From: Oceaniglobus indicus
GTDB lineage: Bacteria > Pseudomonadota > Alphaproteobacteria > Rhodobacterales > Rhodobacteraceae
Direction: 5' to 3'
DNA length: 64,000 bases
NCBI RefSeq assembly: GCF_002751875.1
Contig: NZ_NMZM01000002.1
Span: 248,001-312,000, forward strand
Made by a program: the position numbers and the translations under genes. The notes beneath the pieces were generated by a model. The model was not told the DNA's origin. It did not search any database and was given only the letters and a program-made list of their open reading frames with translations. Below are positions 34,928 to 43,521 of the stretch, in pieces (positions within the stretch are counted from its first letter, which is position 1; each line of letters starts with the position of its first letter).

Positions 34928-35787
34928 GCGGCTTTCGCGCCCTTCAGCGATTCTTCGAGGTCTGAAAAAGCAGGACGCATATGATGCGGCATGTTCTGGC
35001 GTCCGACTTCGATGCAGATGTTGGGAGAATGATTGTGAAGATTCGCGACGAGGACTTCACGGATCAATTGATAGAAGTGCGCATCTTCCTCGACGACCGC
35101 CTTGACGCGCACGGCGATCGGTCCCACCAGTCCATAGGCAAGAAAGACCCCCAGAAACGTGCCGACCAAGGCCCCACCGATCATCTTTCCGAGAATCTCG
35201 GGCGGTTGGTCGATCGAAGCCATGGTCTTGATCACGCCCAGAACCGCGGCGACAATTCCCAACGCGGGCAATCCGTCTGCGACCGTCTGAAGTGCATGAC
35301 TGGAGTGGAGCGCATGGTGCAGGCTCGCATCCATCCGCTTTTCCAGAACTTCCTCGACTTGATGGGGATCATCATAGTTCATCGACGCGGACCTCAGCGT
35401 GTCGCAGATAAGTTCCACCGCCTCATGGTCTGCCTGCACCCTTGGATATCTGCCGAATATCTCGCTACTGTCGGGCGCCTCTATATGTTCTTCCAGCGCC
35501 ACCGGATTCTGCTTTGCCAGGCGGATGAGCTCATAAAGAAGGCACAGAAGGTCTCGGTAGTCGCCGGCTTTCCAGCGCGGCCCCTTGAATACCTTTCCCA
35601 AGTCCCTGCAGGTCTGCTTGATCGCCGGAATGTCGTTCGAAAGAAGAAACGCCCCAACCGCGGCCCCCCCGATCATCGTCATCTCGAAGGGCAGTGACTT
35701 CAGGATGATCGCCATCTTGCCGCCGGCCATGAGATACCCGCCGAACACCATCACGAACACCACGGCGATACCGATCAAACCAATCAT
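34924..35787 (-). CDS. motA: Flagellar motor stator protein MotA
   Basis: 287 aa proton-channel subunit of the stator. It has an N-terminal helix pair (MIGLIGIAVVFVMVFGGYLMAGG), a cytoplasmic loop with RASMNYDDPHQVEEVLEKRMD-type charged motifs that contact FliG, and the C-terminal pair LPALGIVAAVLGVIKTMASIDQPPEILG and GALVGTFLGVFLAYGLVGP. Its partner motB is 14 kb away in another operon. Confidence 0.95.
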   Translation of the reverse strand: MIGLIGIAVVFVMVFGGYLMAGGKMAIILKSLPFEMTMIGGAAVGAFLLSNDIPAIKQTCRDLGKVFKGPRWKAGDYRDLLCLLYELIRLAKQNPVALEEHIEAPDSSEIFGRYPRVQADHEAVELICDTLRSASMNYDDPHQVEEVLEKRMDASLHHALHSSHALQTVADGLPALGIVAAVLGVIKTMASIDQPPEILGKMIGGALVGTFLGVFLAYGLVGPIAVRVKAVVEEDAHFYQLIREVLVANLHNHSPNICIEVGRQNMPHHMRPAFSDLEESLKGAKAA

Positions 35788-35874
35788 TTCAGCTCTGTCT
35801 CCTTGGGTGGGACCCTGAGCCCCGGAACAAACGTGGTTGTGCGAACCCGCAGCATGACGGCGGCTCGCCTGGAT

Positions 35875-36462
35875 TTATCTGGCCGGCGCATTTGCGTTGC
35901 GACCGGCGAGAATCACACTGATGACATTGGCCGCTTCGGGCGACAGGCCCTCCACGACCTTCGCCGCGGCGTCCGGCCTCATCCGGCCGAGGAATCCGGC
36001 CGCAAACTCGGGCACCATGGTTTCGAACAACAACGCCGCTTCCTTGGGTTTCATGTTTTCGTAAACAGCCGTCAGGCGCGCAACATCGGTCTCGGCGGCG
36101 GAGTCCGCACGGGCGAGCGTTTCTTCCAACGCGCGTTCAGCCGCCTCCAGCGCCGCCAGCTGATCCGCGATCTCGGCCTCGGCCGTCGCCAGTTTGGCCG
36201 AACGCGCGGCATACCGCGCCTCGCGCTCATCCAGACGTTCTTCCCGTTCGCGCAGAGCCTCGAGAACGGTGGCGACATCCCGCGGCGGCTCGCAAGATTG
36301 GTTCGCGAAACCACCACCTCGAACGTCGAGATCTCCCATTTCGCGCGCTATCGCCTGTCCCGTGCCACCGATCAGGCGCAGCAGCCCCGACAACACGAGA
36401 ATCAGCGCGATCACCGACAACGGCCCCAGCCCGACACCCATCAACCGTCGTTTACGCATCAT
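35875..36462 (-). CDS. motE: MotE-like flagellar motility protein
   Basis: 195 aa with an N-terminal membrane anchor (residues 14-35), a long central coiled coil (LREREERLDEREARYAARSAK onward) and a C-terminal MgtE-N/FliG-like block (YENMKPKEAALLFETMVPEFAAGFLGRMRPDAAAKVVEGL). This architecture is that of MotE, described in Sinorhizobium as a periplasmic chaperone for MotC. It starts inside the end of the preceding small gene (ATGA) and lies 87 bp before motA. Confidence 0.8.
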   Translation of the reverse strand: MMRKRRLMGVGLGPLSVIALILVLSGLLRLIGGTGQAIAREMGDLDVRGGGFANQSCEPPRDVATVLEALREREERLDEREARYAARSAKLATAEAEIADQLAALEAAERALEETLARADSAAETDVARLTAVYENMKPKEAALLFETMVPEFAAGFLGRMRPDAAAKVVEGLSPEAANVISVILAGRNANAPAR

Positions 36463-36944
36463 TCCGCAGCCTCCGGGGTTGCCGCGTGCCGGTGGCTGGA
36501 AAAGAAGGATCGCACGGGGGGGCTGGCGGTCGTCAATGGCACCGGTTCGGGTTCGGGGCTGGCCCGCGTGGGTGGAGCGGCCGGCCCTTCGGCGGGACGA
36601 CGAAAGGACACCGGCGGTTCCTTGGCCGGCTCCGCGCTCGATGGACCCACTGGATCGGCATCGGAAAGGTCATGCAGGGCCGCAACGTTCAGCTCCAGCC
36701 GCCGCGCCACGTCTTCCGCCCTTCGGGTCAGTTCTTCCAACGTGCGGCCAGAGGCGCCCGCCTCGGTCTGCGCCGCTTTCAGGGTACGGGTCATTCCGTC
36801 GACTTGCGCCGACAGAACGGCAATCGCACCCCCCATGCCGTTTTCGAGGTTGGTAAAGCGGGTCAGCCGGCGTGACAGCACGACGCAATAGAACGCAGCA
36901 CCCAGGGCGCCTGCGATCATCAGGATATCGGAAATCAGTGTCAT
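36459..36944 (-). CDS. Small membrane-anchored protein of the motility operon, function unknown
   Basis: 161 aa. One N-terminal hydrophobic helix (5-23), then a coiled-coil stretch (about 40-90, GAIAVLSAQVDGMTRTLKAA and onward) and a Pro/Ala-rich disordered tail. It sits between fliL and motE with an ATGA overlap to motE, so it is probably a motility accessory protein. Similar uncharacterised genes are usual at this place in Rhodobacterales flagellar clusters, to my knowledge. Confidence 0.72.
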   Translation of the reverse strand: MTLISDILMIAGALGAAFYCVVLSRRLTRFTNLENGMGGAIAVLSAQVDGMTRTLKAAQTEAGASGRTLEELTRRAEDVARRLELNVAALHDLSDADPVGPSSAEPAKEPPVSFRRPAEGPAAPPTRASPEPEPVPLTTASPPVRSFFSSHRHAATPEAAE

Positions 36945-36953
36945 GCCCTCTCC

Positions 36954-37442
36954 TCAGTTAAAGACGAATTCCATGATGAGCAGGTCGCGCACGCGCCCTT
37001 CACCCGTGACGATCTGCGCCCGCCGCAGCATCTGGGCACGCAGCCGGTTCAGACCCGCGGGTTCCTCGAGCTCTGACGGTTCTACCGCACGTAGGTAGCT
37101 GTTCAGCACATCGACGATTCGCGGCATCAGGGTCGTCACGTCGTCCACATGCGACCGGGCGACCTCGACCTGGCCCCGGAAACGCAGCACCCGACCACCG
37201 ACACCCAACGGGATCAGGATCGGGTCCATCGGAACGAAAGCGATGTCGGGAAGCGCGGCAATCGCGGGTGGTGCGGCGTCGTTTCCATCCGGCGTGGCGC
37301 CGCCCAGAATCAACCCGCTCCATACACCGTAAAACCCGGCACCCCCCAGCACCAGCGCCAGGATACCCCCAAGAACAAGGCCCTTGGACTTGCCCGGCCT
37401 GGTTGCCGGCGCCCCGTCAAAGTCAGCTTCTGCCTGTGCCAT
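36954..37442 (-). CDS. fliL: Flagellar basal body-associated protein FliL
   Basis: 162 aa, with one transmembrane helix (about 21-43) and a periplasmic FliL domain (DIAFVPMDPILIPLG, LRFRGQVEV, RIVDVLNSYLRAVEPSELEEP, RLRAQMLRRAQIVTGEGRVRDLLIMEFVFN). FliL associates with the stator and supports torque. First gene of the minus-strand motility/export operon and divergent from fliF. Confidence 0.92.
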   Translation of the reverse strand: MAQAEADFDGAPATRPGKSKGLVLGGILALVLGGAGFYGVWSGLILGGATPDGNDAAPPAIAALPDIAFVPMDPILIPLGVGGRVLRFRGQVEVARSHVDDVTTLMPRIVDVLNSYLRAVEPSELEEPAGLNRLRAQMLRRAQIVTGEGRVRDLLIMEFVFN

Positions 37443-37475
37443 TCCGCGATCCGATCAATACTTTGTCGAATCCTT

Positions 37476-37497
37476 CTAACCGCATTTCGACTAACCG
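37476..37497 (+). promoter_or_regulatory. Direct repeat in the fliL-fliF divergent promoter region
   Basis: CTAACCG occurs twice, 15 bp apart start to start (37476 and 37491), within the 125-bp divergent region. Each copy resembles a TTAACC half-site of CtrA, but the spacing is not the canonical one. A TTAAG follows at 37502. It may bind a flagellar regulator. Confidence 0.3.
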
Positions 37498-37567
37498 AAT
37501 CTTAAGACGGGACGGTGCAGGGTCAGATGGTGAGAGGACAGAAGTCCGCACCATCAGGAGGATGATC

Positions 37568-39157
37568 TTGCAACAAATCGTATCCGTTTGGTCGGGTCTG
37601 ACCAGCCAGCGCCGGATCGTCGCCATCCTGGCCGCGATCGCAATGATTTTGGCGGTCGTCGGATTGGTTCGCATGGCCACGACGCCATCGATGACCCTGC
37701 TTTATGCCGGGCTGGAAAACGACGCCGCGGGAGAGATCGTCGGTGCGCTCGAGGCCCAGGGTGCGACCTATGAAATCCGCGGTGCTTCGATTTTCGTCGA
37801 CAGCGCCAAACGTGATGAACTGCGACTGACGCTGGCGTCGGAAGGTTTGCCGCGCAACTCGGCACAGGGGTATGAACTGCTCGATTCCCTTTCCGGTTTC
37901 GGCACGACCTCGCAGATGTTCGATGCCGCCTATTGGCGTGCGAAGGAGGGTGAACTGGCCCGCACGATCGTTGCCAGCCCCGACATCCTCAATGCGCGGG
38001 TGCATATCGCCAATCCGGGCGCCAAGCCGTTCCAGCGTGATATCAGCCCGACAGCAGCCGTCACGGTAACCACAACGGGCGGCGATCTGCCCGCGGCCCA
38101 CGCGCGGGCGCTGCGGTTCCTGGTGGCTTCCGCCATCGCCGGATTATCCGCCGCCGATGTATCGGTCATCGATTCGCGCAGCGGGACAATCCTGTCGTCC
38201 GATGCGCAAGCGCAGGGCGAAACCCGTGGCGAGGACCGCGCCGCCGCGATCAAGCGCAATGTCGAACGACTGCTCGAAGCGCGGGTGGGCTTTGGCAAGG
38301 CCGTTGTCGAGGTCAACGTCGAAACGGTAACGCAAAGCGAATTGATCACCGAACGCACCTTCGATCCCGAAGGACGCGTCGCCATCAGTTCGGACACCGA
38401 AGAGACATCCACCAGCACCAGCGATCAGGGCGGCGGCGATGTCACTGTCGCCAGCAACCTTCCCGATGGCGATGCCGCCGTGAACGGCAATCAATCCCAA
38501 AGCGAAAACTCGGTAACGCGCGAGCGCGTCAATTACGAAGTTTCGGAGATCCAGCGCGAGGTGACGCGCGCGCCCGGTGCAATCCGTCGCCTTTCGGTGG
38601 CCGTGCTGGTCGACGGGCTGATCGCGCCCGATGATGCGGGGGTGCCGGTCTGGGCGCCCCGCCCCGAAGACGAGATGCAGGCCCTGCGTGAACTGGTCGC
38701 CTCTGCCGTCGGTTTCGATGCCGAACGGGGCGACAGCCTGACCCTCAAGACGATGGAATTTCAGATGCCCGAGACGCCGGGCACTGCTCCGATCGGCGGG
38801 ATTTTCGGACCGATCGACATCGATGCCATGCGACTGGCGCAACTGGGCGTGCTGGGCACCGTCATTCTGCTGCTGGGCCTGTTCGTCATTCGTCCCATCC
38901 TAGCCCCGAAAGCGGTTGAGCAACCGTTCGCGCTGGTGCCGCCGGACCCGACCGCCACCAAGGTTCTCACCGGCGAGATCGCGGATGATGAAGACGCCCT
39001 CTCGAATGCCGACGACCTTTCGGGCCTGCGCACCGACATATCCCACCCCGACACCGAAGATCCGGTCGGTCGGCTGCGCAAACTGATTGACGAACGACAA
39101 GAAGAATCCCTTGAGATCCTGAAAAGCTGGATGGAAGACACCGAGGAGCCCGCCTGA
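37568..39157 (+). CDS. fliF: Flagellar MS-ring protein FliF
   Basis: 529 aa inner-membrane MS-ring subunit. It has two membrane helices (about 17-38 and near 415-437), ring-building motifs in between (LYAGLENDAAGEIVGALEAQGATYEI, RVHIANPGAKPFQRDISPTAAVTV) and a C-terminal FliG-binding segment (DPVGRLRKLIDERQEESLEILKSWMED). The start is uncertain. An ATG at 37562 is immediately adjacent to the AGGAGG ribosome-binding site, whereas the TTG at 37568 (MQQIVSVW) is 6 bases from it and gives a typical FliF N terminus. Confidence 0.93.
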   Translation: MQQIVSVWSGLTSQRRIVAILAAIAMILAVVGLVRMATTPSMTLLYAGLENDAAGEIVGALEAQGATYEIRGASIFVDSAKRDELRLTLASEGLPRNSAQGYELLDSLSGFGTTSQMFDAAYWRAKEGELARTIVASPDILNARVHIANPGAKPFQRDISPTAAVTVTTTGGDLPAAHARALRFLVASAIAGLSAADVSVIDSRSGTILSSDAQAQGETRGEDRAAAIKRNVERLLEARVGFGKAVVEVNVETVTQSELITERTFDPEGRVAISSDTEETSTSTSDQGGGDVTVASNLPDGDAAVNGNQSQSENSVTRERVNYEVSEIQREVTRAPGAIRRLSVAVLVDGLIAPDDAGVPVWAPRPEDEMQALRELVASAVGFDAERGDSLTLKTMEFQMPETPGTAPIGGIFGPIDIDAMRLAQLGVLGTVILLLGLFVIRPILAPKAVEQPFALVPPDPTATKVLTGEIADDEDALSNADDLSGLRTDISHPDTEDPVGRLRKLIDERQEESLEILKSWMEDTEEPA

Positions 39158-39771
39158 TGCCCACACCACTGCGCCTTGAAGACTTCGGCGGCCCGGCCGC
39201 CAGAGTGAAATCACCGGCCGCCATGCCCGACCTCGACGTGGCTTCGACGGCCCCCGCGGCCGATGCCCTGGATGCCTTTGACAAGGGATACATGGCCGGC
39301 TGGGACGACGCCAACAAGGCCGCCGAAGCCGCGGCATCCGAATCGGACGTCAACATGCGGCAAAGCCTTGAGGATCTGGGCTTCACCTATCACGAGGCGC
39401 GGGTTCACGTGATGACGGCCCTTATCCCCCTGCTGAAGGGCATCGTCACGAAAGTCCTGCCGAAACTGCTGCACGACACCCTGGGTCACCGGATCGTGCA
39501 GGAGGTCGAAAGCATGGCCGACAGCGCCGCCGACCTTCCCGTCGACCTGATGATATCGCCCCACGACGCACCCGCCATTCGCCCCGTTGTCGAGGATGTC
39601 AAAACCCTGCCGCTCCGCCTGATCGAAGAGCAGAGTATCGCCCCCGGCCAGATGTTCCTGCGCGTCGGGAACACTGAACGCGAGGTCGATCTGACCGGCG
39701 TTCTCGATTCGATTGCCGAATCCGTTGCCAGCCTGGACCAAATGAACAAGGAAACGTTGCGCCATGGATGA
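39157..39771 (+). CDS. fliH: FliH-like flagellar export regulator
   Basis: 204 aa cytoplasmic protein, Ala/Asp-rich at the N terminus with a helical middle (EARVHVMTALIPLLKGIVTKVLPKLLHDTLGHRIVQEVESMADSA) and a C-terminal FliH/V-type-E-like domain. Position directly between fliF and fliN, sharing one base with the fliF stop, supports FliH, the FliI-binding subunit of the export ATPase complex. Sequence conservation of FliH is low, so the name rests partly on context. Confidence 0.75.
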   Translation: MPTPLRLEDFGGPAARVKSPAAMPDLDVASTAPAADALDAFDKGYMAGWDDANKAAEAAASESDVNMRQSLEDLGFTYHEARVHVMTALIPLLKGIVTKVLPKLLHDTLGHRIVQEVESMADSAADLPVDLMISPHDAPAIRPVVEDVKTLPLRLIEEQSIAPGQMFLRVGNTEREVDLTGVLDSIAESVASLDQMNKETLRHG

Positions 39772-40069
39772 TGCCGCCGCCACCCCCGATACCGACACCG
39801 GACAAAAGGATCCGATGTCACATCCTTTCTCGCACGTGCCGCTGGACATCACCGTCTCGGTTGGCAGGGCCCGACCGATGCTGCGCGACTTGTTGCGCCT
39901 CGGACGGGATTCGGTCCTGCCGCTCGACAGCAAGGTCGACGATCCCGTCGAGCTGTTCATCGGTGACCGCCTGATTGCGCGCGGCGAACTGCAGGAGCTG
40001 GACGGCGATCAGGCCGGTCAGCTTGCCGTGCGCCTGACCGAAGTCGCGGATCTGGGAAGCGGGCTCTGA
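39764..40069 (+). CDS. fliN: Flagellar motor switch protein FliN
   Basis: 101 aa C-ring protein with the SpoA domain: VPLDITVSVGRARPMLRDLLRLGRDSVLPLDSKVDDPVELFIGDRLIARGEL. It starts 8 bp inside the fliH gene and is followed after 2 bp by the TTG start of fliP. Short relative to enterobacterial FliN (about 137 aa) but with a complete SpoA core. Confidence 0.92.
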   Translation: MDDAAATPDTDTGQKDPMSHPFSHVPLDITVSVGRARPMLRDLLRLGRDSVLPLDSKVDDPVELFIGDRLIARGELQELDGDQAGQLAVRLTEVADLGSGL

Positions 40070-40071
40070 GG

Positions 40072-40800
40072 TTGCAGCGAACCATCATCATCCTGGCGAC
40101 GCTGGCGTTCATCATGGCCACGCCCGTCGGTGCGCAGGAACTGACCCTTGACCTGGGCGAGGGCGGGTCGCTGACCGCACGGTCGGTCCAGTTGATCGCG
40201 CTTCTGACCGTGCTCAGCCTGGTGCCCGGCCTGGCAATCATGATCACCTGCTTTCCGTTCATCGTCACGGTGCTGTCGATCCTGCGTCAGGGAATCGGAC
40301 TTCAGCAATCGCCACCGAACATGCTGATCGTGACGCTGGCCCTGTTCCTGACCTATTTCGTGATGGAGCCGGTGTTCATGGAAGCATGGAACACCGCCAT
40401 CGGCCCGATGACCGAAGGCACGCTGTCGGTCGAACAGGCGTTGCCGCGCGCGCTTGCTCCATTCCGCATTTTCATGGCCGGGCGTATCGACCCCGGCACG
40501 TTCGAGGCGCTGACATCGCTGCGCCCGGAGAGCGGCGCCGGCACCGCCTCCCCCGACGCGCCGCTGTCGCTTCTGGTGCCATCGTTCCTGCTGTCGGAAA
40601 TCGAACGGGCGTTCCAGGTCGGCTTCCTGATCTTCCTGCCGTTTCTGATCATCGATCTGGTTGTCGCGGCCATCCTGATGTCCATGGGAATGATGATGGT
40701 GCCCCCCGCAATCGTTTCACTGCCTTTCAAGCTGGCCTTCTTCGCCGTGGCGGACGGCTGGACCCTGATTTCCGGCGCCCTGGTCCGAAGCTACTTCTGA
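40072..40800 (+). CDS. fliP: Flagellar export apparatus protein FliP
   Basis: 242 aa export-gate core protein with a cleavable signal peptide (to about GAQE) and four membrane helices. Family blocks: VLSLVPGLAIMITCFPFIVTVLSILRQGIGLQQSPPNMLIVTLALFLTYFVM and VPSFLLSEIERAFQVGFLIFLPFLIIDLVVA. The start is a TTG (40072), 2 bp after fliN. Confidence 0.94.
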   Translation: MQRTIIILATLAFIMATPVGAQELTLDLGEGGSLTARSVQLIALLTVLSLVPGLAIMITCFPFIVTVLSILRQGIGLQQSPPNMLIVTLALFLTYFVMEPVFMEAWNTAIGPMTEGTLSVEQALPRALAPFRIFMAGRIDPGTFEALTSLRPESGAGTASPDAPLSLLVPSFLLSEIERAFQVGFLIFLPFLIIDLVVAAILMSMGMMMVPPAIVSLPFKLAFFAVADGWTLISGALVRSYF

Positions 40801-40883
40801 AGAACCATGCACAGGTGTCGGGGTCCGACTTGAAGACAACGGGATTTGGCCCCAGACTGGACCCCTACCATCAGGGATCCGCC

Positions 40884-41558
40884 ATGACCGTTCGCATACT
40901 TGTTCTCGTCTGCGCCTGCATCCTGGCGACCCATGGCGCAGCGGCGCAGACGTTTCGCGCGCTTCTGGGGGATCGTGTTCTCGGCACCGTGGAATACACA
41001 TCATCGGGCAGCGGCAAGACCCGCACCGACCGGATGGCGACAGCTCTGGACAACACGCCGCTTGGCGTCGGCGATGGCACGTTCGAGGCGATATCGCGCC
41101 CGGTCACGGTCGATGGCAAGCGAATGCGCCAATACACTGGCGTCAGTCAATCACGGCGCAAGAGCCGATCGATCACGGTGCTGCACGATGCCGGGAAAGC
41201 CCTGCGGACCGACATTTCACCGACAAGCGAACGCACCGACCTCTCGGATCCTGCCCGCGTGCCGGCCGGCATCATCGATCTTGCCCAGGCTTTCGGGCGT
41301 CTGGCGCACAGCACGGGTTGCCCCGAACCCTTCCGTTTCTACGACGGTCGTCGCGCGATCACGGTGCAGACACTTGCCCGCACACCAACCGGCGGGGGCA
41401 TGACATGCACGGTCGCCTACCGTGTCGTGGCCGGGCCGGGTCATCTGTCGCCGTTCGGCTTTCGCAAGCTGGACCTCACGCTGGATTACAACGCCCGCGG
41501 TGTTCTGGACAACGCGACGGTGAGGGCGGGATTGTTTTCGCTGGCCCTGCAGCGTTGA
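40884..41558 (+). CDS. Exported protein of unknown function after fliP (DUF3108-like)
   Basis: 224 aa with a clear signal peptide (MTVRILVLVCACILATHGAAAQ). The mature part is beta-rich (FRALLGDRVLGTVEYTSSGSGKTRTDRM and onward) with a conserved-looking Cys pair (GCPEPFRF and GMTCTVAY). The N-terminal GxLxY pattern recalls DUF3108-type periplasmic proteins, but I cannot confirm the family. It lies 83 bp after fliP on the same strand, possibly co-transcribed, and converges on a TRAP operon ending 4 bp away. Confidence 0.65.
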   Translation: MTVRILVLVCACILATHGAAAQTFRALLGDRVLGTVEYTSSGSGKTRTDRMATALDNTPLGVGDGTFEAISRPVTVDGKRMRQYTGVSQSRRKSRSITVLHDAGKALRTDISPTSERTDLSDPARVPAGIIDLAQAFGRLAHSTGCPEPFRFYDGRRAITVQTLARTPTGGGMTCTVAYRVVAGPGHLSPFGFRKLDLTLDYNARGVLDNATVRAGLFSLALQR

Positions 41559-41562
41559 TCGT

Positions 41563-42876
41563 TCAGCGCAAAAGAAACAGGGTGATGGCCGGAAACGCGA
41601 AGAGGAGGATGACCCGTAACACATCCGCCATGACGAACCACGCCACCGCGCGATAGATGTCCGGCATCGGTGTCTCGGGGTCCATACCGTTGATGATGAA
41701 AAGATTCATTCCGACAGGGGGTGTGATCAACCCGACCTCCACCACGATCAGCACCAGTATCCCGAACCAGATTGCCATGTCCTCGCCGCTCATCCCGAAA
41801 TCCAGCCCGGAGATGACCGGAAAGAACACGGGCACCGTCAAGAGGATCATCGACAGGCTGTCCATCACGCAGCCGAAAACCAGGTAGAACAACAAGATCG
41901 CCGCCATCACGACAGATGGTGACACATCCTGTGCGACGACGAAACCGGTCAGGCTCTGGGGCACCTGGGTCAGTGCCAAAAATCCGTTATAGATCCCTGC
42001 GCCAAGCACGATGAAGAAGATCATCGCCGTCGAGCGGGCCGTGACCTGAAAGCTCGTGACGAGTGTGCGCCACGTCAATCCACCCTTCAGCAAGGCAATC
42101 AACCCCGTGCCGAATGCGCCCACTGCCGCACCTTCGGTCGGGGTGAATACGCCGCCGTAGATCCCGCCGATCACCACAATGAAAACCAGCAGCACGGGCC
42201 AGACGTCCAGCAGACCGCGAAACCGGGCGGCCACCGGGATCGGCGCCCGCGTGCCGTCCGCCTCGGGGTGCACCCGGACATAGATCGCGATCACCGCGAC
42301 ATAGGTCAGCGCGGCCAGAATCCCGGGCACCAGGGCGGCAAGAAACAACTTCGCGATGTTCTGTTCGGTCAGGATGGCATAGATGACCAAGACAATGGAC
42401 GGCGGTATCAGGATCCCCAGCGTCCCACCGGCAGCCAGGGTTGCGGTGGCGAAACCGCCCGGGCAACCGTTGCGCCGCAATTCGGGCAGCGCGACCTGGC
42501 CCATGGTCGCCGCGGTCGCAAGGGACGAGCCGCAAATCGCCCCGAACCCGGCACAGGCCCCCACCGCCGCCATGGCAACGCCACCACGCCGATGGCCCAA
42601 AAATCCTTCGGCGGCCCGAAAAAGCGCCTGGGACATCCCCCCAAGTGTCGCGAACTGCCCCATCAGCAGGAACATCGGCACGATCGATAGCGCGTAGTTG
42701 GAGAACGTGGTGTAGGTTTCGCTTTTCAGGCGCGCCAGGGCCATTCCCGTGCCGCCGGTCACAAAGGTCAGGCCGCCGACGCCGACGATGAACATCGCCA
42801 GACCGATCGGCATCCGCAGAAAGATCAAGGTCAGGAGCACGGGAAACGACCAGAACCCCGCTTCGAGCCCGCTCAA
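41563..42876 (-). CDS. TRAP transporter large permease subunit (DctM type)
   Basis: 437 aa, 12 or more hydrophobic helices, driving Na+- or H+-coupled uptake of an organic acid delivered by the DctP protein. Family landmarks: FLRMPIGLAMFIVGVGGL, GAICGSSLATAATMGQVALPEL, GTLGILIPPSIVLVIYAILTEQNIAKLF and EVGLITPPVGMNLFIINGM. The start is a TTG at 42876 overlapping the dctQ stop (TTGA). The substrate is unknown. This operon is the only non-flagellar unit inside the flagellar cluster. Confidence 0.9.
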   Translation of the reverse strand: MSGLEAGFWSFPVLLTLIFLRMPIGLAMFIVGVGGLTFVTGGTGMALARLKSETYTTFSNYALSIVPMFLLMGQFATLGGMSQALFRAAEGFLGHRRGGVAMAAVGACAGFGAICGSSLATAATMGQVALPELRRNGCPGGFATATLAAGGTLGILIPPSIVLVIYAILTEQNIAKLFLAALVPGILAALTYVAVIAIYVRVHPEADGTRAPIPVAARFRGLLDVWPVLLVFIVVIGGIYGGVFTPTEGAAVGAFGTGLIALLKGGLTWRTLVTSFQVTARSTAMIFFIVLGAGIYNGFLALTQVPQSLTGFVVAQDVSPSVVMAAILLFYLVFGCVMDSLSMILLTVPVFFPVISGLDFGMSGEDMAIWFGILVLIVVEVGLITPPVGMNLFIINGMDPETPMPDIYRAVAWFVMADVLRVILLFAFPAITLFLLR

Positions 42877-43484
42877 TGGTCTGCCCCTGACACGCCGGTG
42901 ATAATCGTCCGGTCGGCGACCATTTCGAAGATCCGCGCCACAGCCACATAGACCGCGACAAGTGCCGCGATTGCGGCCGCCACAAGGCTGAGCCCATAGG
43001 CCCACCAGACCGGAAACTGCAAGAGGAACGTCGTCTGGCCGCTGCGCATCTTGCTCTCCATACCCTCGCGCAGTTGCCAGGCGATCATGACCAGAACAAC
43101 CGCAAACGCGATGTCGGCCAAGCCGCCAAGGACTTGTCGAACCAGGCGCGGAAAATGACGCACGACCAGATCGACCGACGCATGACCGTTGGTGATCTGA
43201 CAGAATGGCAGCCAGGCGAACACGACGAAAGCGATCGCCGCCTCGAGGATCTCGTAATCACCATTGATCGGGCCAATCCCGGTCGCCAGCAAAGCCTCGG
43301 AAACCCCGGGCGCCAGTGTCTGCATCATATCGCCGTTGAGAAACGCGTTCAGGGTGCGCCCCGCGATCGAGGCGCAGACCATGGCGATGACGCCGAGCAG
43401 GACACCGCCGCCAAGAATGGCCATGGCCTGCGACACCCGCAAGAAGAAGAGATGCATCATAGGACCTTGCAGGAATGTCATCAT
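42873..43484 (-). CDS. TRAP transporter small permease subunit (DctQ type)
   Basis: 203 aa with four hydrophobic helices (about 15-37, 83-103, 118-140, 160-185). It contains the family feature EAAIAFVVFAWLPFCQITNGHASVDLV. Two consecutive ATGs begin the frame; the first (43484) is used. It lies 37 bp after the DctP-type gene and overlaps the DctM gene. Confidence 0.87.
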   Translation of the reverse strand: MMTFLQGPMMHLFFLRVSQAMAILGGGVLLGVIAMVCASIAGRTLNAFLNGDMMQTLAPGVSEALLATGIGPINGDYEILEAAIAFVVFAWLPFCQITNGHASVDLVVRHFPRLVRQVLGGLADIAFAVVLVMIAWQLREGMESKMRSGQTTFLLQFPVWWAYGLSLVAAAIAALVAVYVAVARIFEMVADRTIITGVSGADH

Positions 43485-43521
43485 CGCTGTCGCGCACCAC
43501 GGCGATCACGCTCAGGTGCGT

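Noticed and set aside
37268-37567. N-terminal extension of FliF reaching back to 37268
   Set aside because: It would overlap the divergent fliL gene and has an Arg/Pro-rich translation unlike any FliF; the ribosome-binding site lies at 37556-37561.
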